NCBI RefSeq assembly: GCF_013414195.1 | Contig: NZ_JAATTV010000016.1 | Coordinates: 1-64,000, forward strand | Direction of reading: 5' to 3' | Source: Psychrobacter sp. BI730 | GTDB lineage: Bacteria; Pseudomonadota; Gammaproteobacteria; Pseudomonadales; Moraxellaceae | Length of the DNA: 64,000 nucleotides | Shown here: piece by piece, positions 39,551 to 51,003 of the stretch | How the letters are laid out: each line of letters starts with the position of its first letter | Position numbering within the stretch: the stretch's first letter is position 1 | The notes under the pieces: generated by a model | Databases searched by the model: none | The model's input: only the letters and a program-made list of their open reading frames with translations | Told to the model about the DNA's origin: nothing | Made by a program: the position numbers and the translations under genes

Positions 39551-40047
39551 TGCAACAACAACATCTGATTTCGGTATTGATGGAAAACGAAGCGGGTTCG
39601 TTGTCGCGGTTAGTCGGCTTGTTCTCACAACGTGGCTACAATATCGAAACTTTGAACGTCGCACCTACTGATGACCCAAGTATCTCACGTCTAACAGTTA
39701 CGACTATTACGTCACCTGAAAGAATTGAGCAAATCACCAAACAATTGCATAAATTGATTGAAGTGGTTAAAGTGCTTAATCTGACGGAGAACGTACACGT
39801 TGAGCGTGAATTGATGCTCATCAAAGTCCGCGCAACAGGCGGTGTTCGTGAAGAGATTAAACGTAGCGCAGACATTTTCCGCGCACAAATCGTCGATGTA
39901 AATTCTAACTTATATACGATTCAAATCGTGGGTGACAAAGCCAAACTTGATGGTTTTATCGATGTGATTGGCCGTGAGCGCATTATGGAAGTGGTTCGCT
40001 CAGGTGTTATCGGTATTGCCCGCGGTGAAAAAACACTAAGCATTTAA
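39550..40047 (+). CDS. ilvN: Acetolactate synthase small (regulatory) subunit
   Basis: 165 aa from ATG 39550 ([40 protein letters not shown]), an ACT domain in the first ~75 residues. The second domain is VHVERELMLIKVRATGGVREEIKRSADIFRAQIVDV. Length fits the IlvH type. Confers valine sensitivity and stabilises IlvB. Coupled to ilvB by a one-base overlap. Confidence 0.96.
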   Translation: MQQQHLISVLMENEAGSLSRLVGLFSQRGYNIETLNVAPTDDPSISRLTVTTITSPERIEQITKQLHKLIEVVKVLNLTENVHVERELMLIKVRATGGVREEIKRSADIFRAQIVDVNSNLYTIQIVGDKAKLDGFIDVIGRERIMEVVRSGVIGIARGEKTLSI

Positions 40048-40160
40048 TTATTTATCAAAACCAGTTTAAACCAATATTTATTTATCTAATCAACAAAGCG
40101 CTTATCTTAGTTATTATATTGACTACAGCATAAGCGTTTACTATCCATGGCAAGCCATGA

Positions 40161-41198
<1,038 letters not shown>

Positions 41199-41252
41199 GT
41201 TTTATACAAATGAAAGTCTTATTCAGATAAAAATCTGATTTAGATTAAATAG

Positions 41253-41286
41253 CCCATGTTATCACTTGATAGCATGGGTTTTTTTA
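41253..41286 (+). terminator. Terminator of ilvC
   Basis: Twelve-bp stem CCCATGTTATCA / TGATAGCATGGG with two-base loop CT (opening to a larger loop in practice) and seven T. Confidence 0.92.
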
Positions 41287-41495
41287 TGCAAAGTATTTGA
41301 TAGATGCTTTTCGCTTTTATTTGAATCAGGGTTATCGGTTGAAAACCAGTAATTGCTACCCAATATAAGCAGGCACCTTAACATTGGCCAAAGTGCCTTT
41401 GCGATTAACATCCGTCATTGTTCCAACCCGTTTCTAAGTATTCGAAGCGGACGGATGCTTCATTCTCACTTTCTATAGATAATAGGTTGTATGCT

Positions 41496-41927
41496 GTGCA
41501 AATATCTTATTCAGACTGGCTAACGCCGCAATTCGTATATATTACTCTTAGCGCTGTGGTAGCAGTTTTAATTTGGATAGAAGGGGAGATGCTCAAACAG
41601 ACCGATGGTAAACTGCCTCAATCTAAATTCTTCAAAGTCAGTTCATTGTTAGATACTCTATGGTTCTTCATATCAGTAGTGGTTTTATACGTTATTGATT
41701 TGACCCCATTAGCTATCGCAGTGCCTGCAGCATATGGCATATACACGACCTTTGGTTGGATATATGGTACCAAGCTGCTGAAGCGCAAAGGCATCCCTGA
41801 CTCTCCTAAAGATTTGGTGATTCCAGCAAAATATATTGCCTACAGTCAGTCATTTTCATTGGTGTTTTTTGCGTTATGTTTGCTCGTATTGAGTTCAGCA
41901 TGGCTACCGACATCACCATTGCAGTAA
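41496..41927 (+). CDS. Inner-membrane protein of unknown function
   Basis: 143 aa from GTG 41496 (AGG 9 nt ahead); the frame is open back to a TTG at 41418 but that part is polar and poorly supported. Four hydrophobic segments: about residues 12-28 (FVYITLSAVVAVLIWI), 53-70 (TLWFFISVVVLYVIDL), 72-90 (LAIAVPAAYGIYTTFGWIYG) and 118-137 (FSLVFFALCLLVLSSAW). Family not recognised. Confidence 0.7.
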   Translation: MQISYSDWLTPQFVYITLSAVVAVLIWIEGEMLKQTDGKLPQSKFFKVSSLLDTLWFFISVVVLYVIDLTPLAIAVPAAYGIYTTFGWIYGTKLLKRKGIPDSPKDLVIPAKYIAYSQSFSLVFFALCLLVLSSAWLPTSPLQ

Positions 41928-42290
41928 CTAATATTCCAACCTACTATTGACTATGTTGCCTTATCTAATTAGTGAGTTGCTGATGAAGTTGTAGTATATC
42001 TATAAATAAAAACCATTTCATATCAATAAGATATGAAGCTGATTACTATCGATATTAGTTTGTAACAATGGTTAGTATTTATTTACAAAAATCAGCAATT
42101 TAGACTGTTCCTACCATAGAAAACTGTTATAATCAGACGGTACTCAAAATATTTGAGGCAAAAAATCCAAATTTTCTTTAAGATTGTTTAGTATTTTTGG
42201 CCGCCGCATTTAGCAGAAAATATTAGGGTATATATCAATTAATCGGTGATGACACAAGTCTCGCCAACAGTTAAAGAGTCAGGAAAATTT
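41928..42290 (+). other. Long cold-shock gene leader region (363 bp)
   Basis: No gene. An extended -10 TGTTATAAT at 42125-42133 predicts a ~150-nt untranslated leader before csp. Family knowledge: csp genes commonly carry long leaders that control cold-dependent translation. Upstream of it is plain AT-rich sequence. Confidence 0.55.
42125..42133 (+). promoter_or_regulatory. Extended -10 promoter of csp
   Basis: TG-T-TATAAT, exact extended -10 form; no clear -35. Confidence 0.55.
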
Positions 42291-42503
42291 ATGTCAGATA
42301 AAGTTGAAGGCACTGTAAAGTGGTTTAATGAAGCTAAAGGTTTTGGTTTTATCGCTCAAGACAACGGCGGACAAGACGTATTCGCTCACTACAGCGCTAT
42401 CCAAGGTAACGGTTTCAAAACTCTAGCCGAAGGCCAAAAAGTGTCTTTCATCTTAGGTGATGGCAAAAAAGGCCCACAAGCTGAGCAAATCGAAGCTATC
42501 TAA
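42291..42503 (+). CDS. Cold-shock-domain protein (CspA family)
   Basis: 70 aa from ATG 42291 ([38 protein letters not shown]); AGGAAAA ribosome site. RNP1 KGFGFI and RNP2 DVFAHY are intact. Single-strand nucleic-acid chaperone. An in-frame ATG at 42246 would add 15 unrelated residues. Which Csp paralogue this is cannot be told from sequence alone. Confidence 0.97.
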   Translation: MSDKVEGTVKWFNEAKGFGFIAQDNGGQDVFAHYSAIQGNGFKTLAEGQKVSFILGDGKKGPQAEQIEAI

Positions 42504-42620
42504 TCTCATTTATTATTAGGTTAACTGCTTGTCAGTAAACTTAATGACAATAAGATTATCAATATGCATTGATTACTTTGTTTGTTAAAACAATAAAAAT
42601 ACTGTATCGACTTTAAAAAG

Positions 42621-42650
42621 AAGCAACCTCTTATCAGGTTGCTTTTTTTA
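42621..42650 (+). terminator. Terminator of csp
   Basis: AAGCAACCT / AGGTTGCTT stem, loop CTTATC, seven T. It is 118 bp after the stop; the intervening DNA is AT-rich. Confidence 0.9.
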
Positions 42651-42770
42651 TGGGGCTTTTTTGGCATGACAAAGTGTTGGTAATGTAAGGTACTATTGAT
42701 TTTGACGGTCAACATCATCAGGTAATAGCGAACAATGATTTAATAAAAATGTAATAGATAAGGTTGTATT

Positions 42771-43340
42771 ATGAAGTGGGAAAATTGGCTTTCAATTGAC
42801 TGGCAACAGGTGCTCGGGATTTCTTTATCTGCTGTAGGCTTTTATGTAGGGCTGATGTTGTTTACTCGATTGATGGGTTTACGCAGTTTTTCTAAGTTAT
42901 CAAGCCATGATTTTGCGATGACGGTTGGTATTGGTAGTATATTGGCGTCGACGGTATTGTCAGATAAACCCTCTCTATTTCAAGGATTGTTTGCTGTTGC
43001 GGTATTATTCTTAATTCAGGGCGTTATTTCAGTTATCAGGCGCAAAATAAAACCGCTAAAAGCACTGATAGACAATCAAGCTATTATCCTAATGGCTCAT
43101 GGTGAGTATCTAGAAGACAACTTAAAAGAAGCCAATCTTAGTACCAGCGATGTGCAGGAAGTGCTACGTAAAAATGGTATCAAAGCGAAAACAGAAGTGT
43201 TTGCGGTGATTATGGAGACGACAGGTGATATGAGTGTCATCAAAAGTAACGATGTTGAACCTGACTGGTCTTTATTTGACGATATACGAGATAGCGAATT
43301 ATTGCTTGGCGCTAGTAAGAATAGTAAGTCGCAGGTCTAG
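42771..43340 (+). CDS. DUF421 (YetF-like) membrane protein
   Basis: 189 aa. Three N-terminal membrane segments (about 15-32, 44-62, 70-88; LGISLSAVGFYVGLMLFTRLMGLRSFSKLSSHDFAMTVGIGSILAS is a typical DUF421 start). A cytoplasmic domain follows with LIDNQAIILMAHGEYLEDNLKEANLSTSDVQEVLRKNGI and AVIMETTGDMSVIK. Related YetF/YdfS proteins have been linked to spore/germination membranes in Bacillus; no role is known in gammaproteobacteria. Confidence 0.9.
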   Translation: MKWENWLSIDWQQVLGISLSAVGFYVGLMLFTRLMGLRSFSKLSSHDFAMTVGIGSILASTVLSDKPSLFQGLFAVAVLFLIQGVISVIRRKIKPLKALIDNQAIILMAHGEYLEDNLKEANLSTSDVQEVLRKNGIKAKTEVFAVIMETTGDMSVIKSNDVEPDWSLFDDIRDSELLLGASKNSKSQV

Positions 43341-43789
43341 CTTGCCTAACTATTCTTAACCGTTAACTTCAAAGAGATAAATAATAACAAAATATTAAGT
43401 AAACCTAAGGTTTAGAATGCTATAAAGGTACGAGTATTTTAAGCTACTGAACAATAAAAATCGTGAAATGATGTGCTTATAGACTATTTATTATAGAGTG
43501 TTGACAAATTTATGACGCATTATTCACGGCGTTGTCTTGACCTTATCTGCCTGCTGACGCAAGATACATAGGTCTGATAATAACGGTTGGCTTAGCTTTA
43601 GCAGATTTCATTAGTAAGAGATACAATGCTAATATGCTCTTAGATATTGGCTCATCTTTCTTAGTTAACTATATTCTGTTGATGTAGTAATAACCTTGAG
43701 CAGTATTTTGAACGACAATTTGAACCACAACGAACCTTTGGTTCTTAACTGACAATTTTTAACTCATAACATTAATAAACGAGGAACGT
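43341..43789 (+). other. Intergenic region before etfB (449 bp)
   Basis: No gene. Promoter candidate at 43647-43675. An isolated TTGACA at 43501-43506 lacks a good -10. Confidence 0.5.
43647..43675 (+). promoter_or_regulatory. Candidate promoter of etfBA
   Basis: TTGGCT, 17-bp spacer, TATATT, 115 bp before etfB. Confidence 0.5.
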
Positions 43790-44539
43790 ATGAAAGCATT
43801 AGTAGCGGTCAAGCGTGTCATTGATTATAACGTAAAAGTTCGTGTAAAAGCCGACAACTCTGGCGTTGACTTATCAAACACTAAAATGTCAATTAACCCT
43901 TTTGATGAAATCGCAGTAGAAGAAGCGGTTCGTCTAAAAGAAGCTGGCATCATTGATGAGATCATTGTTGCTTCAATCGGTCCAAAAGAGTCACAAGAGC
44001 AGATTCGTGCAGCCCTAGCGCTAGGTGCTGACCGTGGTGTATTAGTCGTAAGTGACGAAAAACCATATCCACTACAAGTTGCTAAGATTCTAAAAAGTAT
44101 CGCTGAAGCTGAAAGCACTGATATTATCCTATTAGGTAAGCAAGCGATTGATGATGACAACAACCAAACTGGTCAGATGCTAGCGGCATTGATGGGTATC
44201 GGTCAAGGTACGTTTGCATCAGAAGTGAAAGTTGAAGGCGATAAAGTAAACGTAACGCGTGAAATCGATGGTGGCCTACAAACTGTTGCACTTGATTTGC
44301 CAGCAGTCATCACGACTGATCTACGTTTGAATGAGCCACGTTATGCTAAATTGCCTAACATCATGAAAGCGAAGAAAAAACCACTTGATGAGAAAACGCC
44401 AGCAGATTTCGGTGTTGATATGACATCTAAGCAAGAAATTATTAAAGTCGTGCCACCTGCTGACCGTAAAGCTGGTATTACAGTAGGGTCAGTTGATGAG
44501 TTGGTCGATAAGCTAAGAAACGAAGCAAAAGTCATTTAA
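43790..44539 (+). CDS. etfB: Electron transfer flavoprotein beta subunit
   Basis: 249 aa. [53 protein letters not shown] start and the AMP/recognition-loop region [23 protein letters not shown]. Group I ETF, accepting electrons from acyl-CoA dehydrogenases and passing them to ETF:quinone oxidoreductase (not in the window). AGGAACG ribosome site. Confidence 0.97.
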   Translation: MKALVAVKRVIDYNVKVRVKADNSGVDLSNTKMSINPFDEIAVEEAVRLKEAGIIDEIIVASIGPKESQEQIRAALALGADRGVLVVSDEKPYPLQVAKILKSIAEAESTDIILLGKQAIDDDNNQTGQMLAALMGIGQGTFASEVKVEGDKVNVTREIDGGLQTVALDLPAVITTDLRLNEPRYAKLPNIMKAKKKPLDEKTPADFGVDMTSKQEIIKVVPPADRKAGITVGSVDELVDKLRNEAKVI

Positions 44540-44691
44540 TGTTTTAATGATTGGATACTTCGCTACGGCATATCCTGTACAAGGCTTTAAATTTGACTGC
44601 TTTATTTCATACTAAATGATAGTTGCTCAAATAGCTTTGTACACAAACAACCGCATGAATAGATAATACGAATATATAAAGGACTAAAACC

Positions 44692-45624
44692 ATGGCAATT
44701 TTGGTATATGCAGAACATGACAATGCCAGTCTAAAAAAGGCAACTTTAAACACCATCGCTGCTGCTAAACAAATGGGTGATGATATCCATGTATTGGTTG
44801 CTGGTAGTGGTAGCCAAGCCGTTGCTGATGAAGCGGCAAAAGCAGAAGGCGTGACTAAAGTACTATTGGCTGACAATGCTGCTTATGAGCATCAATTGGC
44901 AGGCAACGTGGCGCTATTGGTTGCTGATATTGCTGGTGATTACAGCCATATCCTAGCAGCTGCGACCACGACTGGTAAAAACTTTATGCCACGCGTTGCA
45001 GCGTTACTCGACGTAAGCATGCTGTCTGAAATCTCAGGTGTGGTAGATGCGCAAACGTTTGAGCGTCCTATCTACGCAGGTAATGCAACTGCGACAGTAA
45101 AAACAACAGAAGACAAAGTCGTACTAACAGTACGTACCACTGCGTTTGACCCAGTGGCAAGCGAAGGTGGTTTAGCTACTGTTGAAACTATCGACAATGT
45201 ACAAGAAACTGGCAAAGCTAGCTTTGTGAACGAAGAAATGGCTAAGTCTGATCGTCCAGAATTGACGTCAGCTGGTATTGTTGTTTCTGGTGGTCGTGCA
45301 TTGGCAAACGGTGAAAACTTCACCAAGTACATTGAGCCATTGGCTGACAAGCTAGGCGCTGCTGTTGGTGCATCACGTGCCGCTGTTGACGCAGGCTATG
45401 TACCAAATGATATGCAGGTCGGTCAAACGGGTAAAATCGTTGCACCGCAGCTATATATCGCAGCTGGTATCTCAGGCGCGATTCAGCATTTGGCTGGTAT
45501 GAAAGATTCTAAAGTCATCGTTGCTATCAACAATGACCCAGAAGCACCTATCGCTAGCGTTGCTGACTACTTCTTAGAAGCTGATTTGTTCGAAGCATTG
45601 CCTGAGCTTACTAGCAAGGTTTAA
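44692..45624 (+). CDS. etfA: Electron transfer flavoprotein alpha subunit
   Basis: 310 aa. N-terminal NxVYAEHDNASLKKATLNTIAAAKQMG; FAD domain with VVSGGRALANGENF, LGAAVGASRAAVDAGYVPNDMQVGQTGKIVAPQLYIAAGISGAIQHLAGM and AINNDPEAPIASVADYFLEADLFEALPEL. Forms a heterodimer with EtfB, 152 bp upstream. The dispersed repeat starts only 3 bp after the stop. Confidence 0.97.
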   Translation: MAILVYAEHDNASLKKATLNTIAAAKQMGDDIHVLVAGSGSQAVADEAAKAEGVTKVLLADNAAYEHQLAGNVALLVADIAGDYSHILAAATTTGKNFMPRVAALLDVSMLSEISGVVDAQTFERPIYAGNATATVKTTEDKVVLTVRTTAFDPVASEGGLATVETIDNVQETGKASFVNEEMAKSDRPELTSAGIVVSGGRALANGENFTKYIEPLADKLGAAVGASRAAVDAGYVPNDMQVGQTGKIVAPQLYIAAGISGAIQHLAGMKDSKVIVAINNDPEAPIASVADYFLEADLFEALPELTSKV

Positions 45625-45626
45625 TA

Positions 45627-45734
45627 TATAGTCACAGAACTACTAAACGGCTACGGCGTTACCCTCCTTAGATGTACTACTTGTACAATCTGCAGTCGGC
45701 TGCCTTGTATCCGTTTTAGACTTCTTTGACTATA
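45627..45734 (-). repeat. Dispersed 108-bp repeat, copy B
   Basis: Begins TATAGTC, ends GACTATA, same 108-bp length as copy A but inverted. The centre GTACTACTTGTAC is a dyad. It abuts the etfA stop. Confidence 0.85.
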
Positions 45735-45753
45735 TCAGTAGTAGACAGATAAT

Positions 45754-45788
45754 AAAAAACCCACTATTAAATGATAGTGGGTTTTTTA
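45754..45788. terminator. Bidirectional terminator etfA / methyltransferase
   Basis: AAAAAACCCACTAT / ATAGTGGGTTTTTT, 14-bp stem with loop TAAATG, between convergent genes. Confidence 0.93.
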
Positions 45789-45829
45789 TGCTTGATAGGT
45801 AGGGTTTTAATAGCAATTATAAATGGAGG

Positions 45830-46624
45830 CTAAGAGTATTGTCTTTGACGTAAGGTCTCATACAGACATAAAGAGCCTGCAATCGCTACATTTAAGCTCT
45901 CTTGACCATTTGGCTGCGGTAAGGCTATCGGCGTGGCACATTGCATTAAATCGTCGCTAACGCCTTGGCCTTCGTGACCCATAATCCAAGCCACAGGCGC
46001 AGATAAATCGTGCTCGTAAATGATAGTATCTGTATGTGAGCTAGTCGCCAAAAGCGGCACTTGTACGTGATCTAAAATATCTTGCGTACTCAAGCCCTCA
46101 TAGATAGTCAGGGCAAACTGTGCACCCATACCTGCTCGTAGCGTCTTGGGCGACCAAGCTTGAGCGGTCGCACTGGTACATAGAATATTGCGGATACCGA
46201 CGGCTGCTGCTGTACGTAGCAGCGTACCAACATTTCCGCTATCCTGCACGTCGTTCAAGATTAAGCAGTCCTCATCGATCATCGATAGGCTAGGCGTTGG
46301 CACTTTGATCACTGCCATGATATCGATGCCAGTACCTAAGCTACGAATACTCTCATAAAGTGCGTCTGACAAAGTAAGAATAGGCGTATAAGTGGGCAGG
46401 CGAGTCAATACCTGCTGAACTTCAGGGTGGCTACGCGCTGACTCAGACAGTAGTATCTGGACGAAAGGATAGTCACTACGCAGCGCAGCATCTATCAAAT
46501 GGACGCCTTCTATGACTGTCTGACCGTTCTTTTTACGCTGGCGTGCTAGGGACAACAGTGCTTTTACAAGCTTCACTGTTGTGTTCTTATCTGAGGTAAT
46601 CAGCTCGGTGGGATTTGTTACCAT
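45830..46624 (-). CDS. SpoU/TrmH-family RNA 2'-O-methyltransferase
   Basis: 264 aa. SPOUT motifs 1-3: LNDVQDSGNVGTLLRTAAAVGI (~residues 122-143), WIMGHEGQGVSDDLMQ (~212-227) and ALPQPNGQESLNVAIAGSLCLYETLRQ at the end. An N-terminal substrate-binding domain ARQRKKNGQTVIEGVHLIDAAL resembles TrmH/RlmB-type enzymes. The target nucleotide cannot be deduced. Confidence 0.93.
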   Translation of the reverse strand: MVTNPTELITSDKNTTVKLVKALLSLARQRKKNGQTVIEGVHLIDAALRSDYPFVQILLSESARSHPEVQQVLTRLPTYTPILTLSDALYESIRSLGTGIDIMAVIKVPTPSLSMIDEDCLILNDVQDSGNVGTLLRTAAAVGIRNILCTSATAQAWSPKTLRAGMGAQFALTIYEGLSTQDILDHVQVPLLATSSHTDTIIYEHDLSAPVAWIMGHEGQGVSDDLMQCATPIALPQPNGQESLNVAIAGSLCLYETLRQRQYS

Positions 46625-46729
46625 AGTGGATCGCTTAGAGAAGAGTAAAGGAGTTGTTTAGATAACCAGCATAATGCCTATTATTGATTTAGCATTATGT
46701 TGGCTACTCTTAACAGGTGCGTCAATCAA

Positions 46730-47713
46730 TTATTTTTCAGAATAATTGACGTGTAAGTCTTTCACGTAATCGACTTCGTTTTTACTACCGAGTACCACAG
46801 GAACACGTTGATGGATATCAGTCGGTTCGATATCTAGGATGCGGTTGACGGCGTCTGTTGCACCGCCACCTGCACGTTCAATCAATAGGCTCATTGGGTT
46901 GGCTTCATACATCAAGCGTAATTTACCCGCTTTGTGAGCGTATTTGGTATCAAACGGATAAGTGAACAGACCACCGCGGCATAAGATACGATGGACGTCA
47001 CCAACCATGGCTGCTACCCAGCGCGTATTGAAATCACGTCCACGTACACCTGTTTCACCAGCGATAAGTTCATCAATATATTGCTGCATCGGCGCACGCC
47101 AGTAGCGATAGTTTGAGCTATTGATAGCATACTCGCTCGTATCGGTATCGATTTGGACGTTGTCTTCTATCAGCACATAGTCAGACGTCTCTGGATCTAG
47201 GCTAAACATCACGACCTTGTCTGCGATAGTCAGCGCCAGTACGGTAGACGTACCATATAGCAGATAACCGGCTGCTAGCTGTTTGTTGCCTGCTTGCAAA
47301 TAGTCGCTGTTTTCACTGGTTTGACCTTGACGCTCATACGGTAAAACAGAAAAAATCGTACCTACAGCCATATTGATGTCGATATTTGATGAGCCGTCTA
47401 ATGGGTCAAATAATACCAATAGGCTACCATCGTCATTAGCAGGAGTCGCGTCATCGAGCTCTTCTGAAGCGACACCAGCACAATGTGCATTTTTTGCCAA
47501 GGCATCTAGCAATAAGTCATTGGCCAGTACGTCGAGCTTTTTCTGATCTTCGCCTTGGACGTTTTGATTACCCGCTTCGCCCAAGATATCTGCTAAAGCG
47601 CCTTTTCTGAGCAATTGTGAAATCGTCTTACCGACATCAGTGACAGTGGTAATCACGTCGTTAAGTGCAGGGCTAGTAGCATGTTGGTTTAGATAGTCTG
47701 CTAAGGTCGTCAT
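46730..47713 (-). CDS. fbp: Fructose-1,6-bisphosphatase class 1
   Basis: 327 aa. Metal-binding acidic motif [26 protein letters not shown] near residues 103-128, [45 protein letters not shown] and [23 protein letters not shown]. Gluconeogenic; essential where the organism grows on organic acids and amino acids, as Psychrobacter does. GGAAGCCTT ribosome site. Confidence 0.97.
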   Translation of the reverse strand: MTTLADYLNQHATSPALNDVITTVTDVGKTISQLLRKGALADILGEAGNQNVQGEDQKKLDVLANDLLLDALAKNAHCAGVASEELDDATPANDDGSLLVLFDPLDGSSNIDINMAVGTIFSVLPYERQGQTSENSDYLQAGNKQLAAGYLLYGTSTVLALTIADKVVMFSLDPETSDYVLIEDNVQIDTDTSEYAINSSNYRYWRAPMQQYIDELIAGETGVRGRDFNTRWVAAMVGDVHRILCRGGLFTYPFDTKYAHKAGKLRLMYEANPMSLLIERAGGGATDAVNRILDIEPTDIHQRVPVVLGSKNEVDYVKDLHVNYSEK

Positions 47714-48102
47714 AAGGCTTCCTAATAAATAGTATGGAAAGTAAAAGAACGGATAGGTGTCAAAGTAAAGAAGTAGGTGGCATTTAGCACACCTGAAATA
47801 GGTAAATTCTTAAATAGCTAATACGGCATCTTTGTCCCGACCATAAAATCGGCTACACTATATCTATTGTTATTCATTTATAGTTTTGTCAGAATTATTC
47901 TCTATGAGAATACAGCATGTCTACTCACGCTTTCTGATTGTCTGCTGAGGCTATTTTTTGGTCGAATTTGATTACGGTAAATTGTAGCAAATAAGCGTCA
48001 AAATGTCCTTTGTATCTATGCCTATCAGTGATAAATGATCGAACAAAGATGAATAAGTGATTACTATAGACTCATATAAACCCACAATAAAGACTCGCCA
48101 TT
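47714..48102. other. Divergent intergenic region fbp / pyrB (389 bp)
   Basis: AT-rich, no gene and no clear promoter consensus; TATAGA/TATAAA boxes lie 25-40 bp before pyrB. No pyrimidine-dependent leader or terminator of the E. coli pyrBI type is evident. Confidence 0.45.
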
Positions 48103-49176
48103 ATGTCAAACTCTATCGATAGTAGCGCTACACAACCAGTCTCACCGACTGATTATGCAAAATTTGATCCCAATACGATTCATCAAAGGCTCAATACTTC
48201 ACTAAGTCGTCCGCAGCTCAACACTGATGGCAGTATCCGGCATTTCTTAGGTGTTGAAGGTCTTAACAAAGCACAGCTCAAAGCTATTATCGCAAAAGCA
48301 GAGACTTTCTTTGATGAAAACGGACAGTTAATTAATCGTCCTGAGTTAGACGGCTATACGGTCATGAATTTGTTCTTTGAACCATCGACTCGTACACGGA
48401 CGACATTCGAGGTGGCAGAAAAACGTTTGGGTGCCAATGTACTCAATATCGATATCGAACGTTCTAGTACCAAAAAAGGCGAGAGTCTGCGCGATACGTT
48501 GTGGAATCTACAGGCAATGACTGCGGATATCTTTGTAGTTCGACATTCAGCATCAGGTGCCGCGCATTTTATGGCGACAGAAGTGACGCCTGATATCGCT
48601 ATTATCAATGGCGGTGATGGCTGGCATGCGCATCCCACTCAAGGAATGCTCGACATGTTGACTATTCACCGTGAAGCGCCGCGCCCGTTTGAAGAGCTGT
48701 CTATCGCAATCGTTGGTGATATTAAGCATTCACGCGTGGCACGCTCTGATATCAGTGCATTGCAAACACTAGGTGTGACAGACATCCGTGTTTGTGCGCC
48801 GCGCACTTTACTGCCAAAAGGTATTGAGCGTTTTGGCGTGCAAGTATATGAAAACATGGACGAGTGTGTCACCGACTGTGATGTGATCATGGGATTAAGA
48901 ATACAAAATGAGCGTATCGGTTCGCCGCTATTGGCATCCTCAAGTGAATACTATAAGCATTATGGAATCACGCCAGAGCGAGTAGCGCTTGCCAAGCCAG
49001 ATGCATTAGTGATGCATCCGGGGCCGATGAACCGCGGTGTTGAGATTGCCTCTAGTGTGGCTGATGGCGCGCAATCCGTTATCTTAAAGCAGGTAAATAA
49101 CGGCATTGCCATTCGCATGGCAGTCTTATCACTTGCGATGGAAGGTCAACGCGCTCATCAAGCGGCTGGCAAATAA
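48103..49176 (+). CDS. pyrB: Aspartate carbamoyltransferase catalytic subunit
   Basis: 357 aa. Carbamoyl-phosphate loop [23 protein letters not shown] near residues 89-111, [30 protein letters not shown] and [16 protein letters not shown]. An N-terminal extension of ~30 residues ([23 protein letters not shown]) precedes the core. Pairs with a dihydroorotase-like subunit 58 bp downstream, as in Pseudomonas class A ATCases. Confidence 0.96.
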   Translation: MSNSIDSSATQPVSPTDYAKFDPNTIHQRLNTSLSRPQLNTDGSIRHFLGVEGLNKAQLKAIIAKAETFFDENGQLINRPELDGYTVMNLFFEPSTRTRTTFEVAEKRLGANVLNIDIERSSTKKGESLRDTLWNLQAMTADIFVVRHSASGAAHFMATEVTPDIAIINGGDGWHAHPTQGMLDMLTIHREAPRPFEELSIAIVGDIKHSRVARSDISALQTLGVTDIRVCAPRTLLPKGIERFGVQVYENMDECVTDCDVIMGLRIQNERIGSPLLASSSEYYKHYGITPERVALAKPDALVMHPGPMNRGVEIASSVADGAQSVILKQVNNGIAIRMAVLSLAMEGQRAHQAAGK

Positions 49177-49234
49177 TAGGCTGCCGAGCGACTTATTCTC
49201 ATTTATTTCATTTTATTGATACGGTAATAACGTT

Positions 49235-50446
49235 ATGTCTACCATGCTTAATACGGATGCACCCATTCTTGACCATTTACCAAAAGCATTTAAAGATGCA
49301 TTGCCGCAAACTGCAACAGAAAAACTATCTACACTCGATTCTGACCGTGAGATGTGGTTATTGCCACCACTAGTAGATCTATGCGCGCGTTTACGCGAGC
49401 CAGGCCAACAGCAACACGGTACGCTAAAATCAGAAGGCAGCGCTGCTCGTGGTAATGGGTTTTTGCATGTAGTGACGCCGCCTGATACCAATCCTATTTT
49501 AGAAAATGGCTCACTCTTGAAAGGTTTACGTGAGCGAGCCTTGAGTGATGGCGGGATTTACTTGCATATTTTGGGTGCATTGACCACAGGGTTAGAGGGC
49601 GAACGACCGTCTAATATCGCAGGGCTTAAAAAGGGCGGCTGTATCGCAGTATCTAATGCGCGTAGACCTTTTCGCAATGATTTAGTATTGCTGCGTACAC
49701 TAGAGTACGCGGCAACTTTTGGCATGAAAGTATTCTTTTATCCTGATGAGCCAAGTCTGTCTGGAGATGGCGTGGCACATGAGGGCTATATTGCTTCTTA
49801 TCATGGTTTGCAAGGGATTCCTTGGATTGCAGAAACGGTTGCATTGTCTACGCAGCTGCTGATGGTTGAAGAGACTGGAATCGCTGCTCATTTTAGCCAG
49901 TTGTCATGTAAGTCCTCTATCGAGCTCATGCGCTGGGCAAAAGATAAAGGCTTGCCAGTGACTTGCGACGTTGCAATGCATCAGCTTTATCTAACTGATG
50001 ACAATCTTGAAGGCTTTAATGCTCAGGCGTATGTGTTACCACCACTGCGTAGTAACACGGACCAGCAAGCAATCCGCCGCGGATTAAAGGATGGCACTAT
50101 CGATGCTATCTGTAGTCATCACGAGCCACTGAATAGTACGGCCAAAAAAGCACCGTTTGCTGAAAGTACACCAGGTATCTCAAACTTCGATACCTTTATG
50201 GCGCTGGCATGTCAGCTGGTCAATGATGAGGTATTAACACTCTCGCAATTAGTAGACAAAATCTGCCTAAATCCTGCAAAAATCGCAGGTATTAGTGAGC
50301 AGTATGAAGCGATTGGCGGTGCAGTATTGGTCGATCCTAACCTTGAGTGGCAAGTGACCGCGCAGTCTATGCTATCAAGTGGTAAAAACACGCCGTTTTT
50401 CAATCAGCAGTTGCAAGGACGTGTTGTGGAGACATTCTTTGGCTAA
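49235..50446 (+). CDS. Inactive dihydroorotase-like subunit PyrC'
   Basis: 403 aa with dihydroorotase/amidohydrolase fold similarity and position directly after pyrB. The metal site is lost: the canonical DxHxHxREPG is D48-L-C-A-R-L-R-E-P-G, so both His are replaced (C50, R52). There is no carboxylated-Lys segment, HxxH-type HVS is AHFSQLS, and the catalytic DHAP is SHHEPL. Family knowledge: in Pseudomonas the non-catalytic PyrC' (PyrX) holds PyrB in an active dodecamer. A working pyrC must lie elsewhere. Confidence 0.9.
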   Translation: MSTMLNTDAPILDHLPKAFKDALPQTATEKLSTLDSDREMWLLPPLVDLCARLREPGQQQHGTLKSEGSAARGNGFLHVVTPPDTNPILENGSLLKGLRERALSDGGIYLHILGALTTGLEGERPSNIAGLKKGGCIAVSNARRPFRNDLVLLRTLEYAATFGMKVFFYPDEPSLSGDGVAHEGYIASYHGLQGIPWIAETVALSTQLLMVEETGIAAHFSQLSCKSSIELMRWAKDKGLPVTCDVAMHQLYLTDDNLEGFNAQAYVLPPLRSNTDQQAIRRGLKDGTIDAICSHHEPLNSTAKKAPFAESTPGISNFDTFMALACQLVNDEVLTLSQLVDKICLNPAKIAGISEQYEAIGGAVLVDPNLEWQVTAQSMLSSGKNTPFFNQQLQGRVVETFFG

Positions 50447-50501
50447 TTTGCCCCGACAGGATGACCGTCTGCCGCCATCCTTGAAGGATAAAGGGGTTAC
50501 T

Positions 50502-50987
50502 ATGAATGGTCAGCAAGAAAAATCGCTCAGTACGGCGAGTGAGTCCATCAAAGCGGTGGCCATTTATGAGGTAGTCAAAGGTGTTGGTGCGTTACTAGGA
50601 GCAGGGGCATTATGGTGGTGGCATACCAATCTTGAGCATTGGCTGACGACCGCAACCGTTACTTGGCAGCGCAGCTTCGGCCATATGCTTGCCCCGCAAA
50701 TTGACAGTGCCGTACGTATTGCTCAGCAGGCAAGTAAAAACTGGCCGATGTTTTTATTATTGATATTCGCTTATGCCAGTTTGCGTTTCCTAGAAGCCTA
50801 TGGCTTATGGCATGACAAAACATGGGCGTATTGGTTTGGGGTATTAGGCTATGGGGTATTTATTCCTATAGAGATTTACTATCTGATCGTTAGCCCATTT
50901 GATTGGTTTAAGCTTGGGATATTGGTTTCTAATCTGCTCATTATTATTGTGGTTTATCGCAATATGAAACGAAAGGGCTTGATATAG
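50502..50987 (+). CDS. DUF2127 membrane protein
   Basis: 161 aa from ATG 50502, with AAAGGGG at good spacing; the longer frame from GTG 50379 overlaps pyrC' and is rejected. KAVAIYEVVKGVGALLGAGALWWWH, FLLLIFAYASLRFLEAYGLWHDKTWAYWFGVLGYGVFIPIEIYYLI and a last hydrophobic segment: four membrane helices in all. Function unknown; the gene directly follows pyrBC'. Confidence 0.88.
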   Translation: MNGQQEKSLSTASESIKAVAIYEVVKGVGALLGAGALWWWHTNLEHWLTTATVTWQRSFGHMLAPQIDSAVRIAQQASKNWPMFLLLIFAYASLRFLEAYGLWHDKTWAYWFGVLGYGVFIPIEIYYLIVSPFDWFKLGILVSNLLIIIVVYRNMKRKGLI

Positions 50988-51003
50988 CGTTTAAATTTAA
51001 GTC

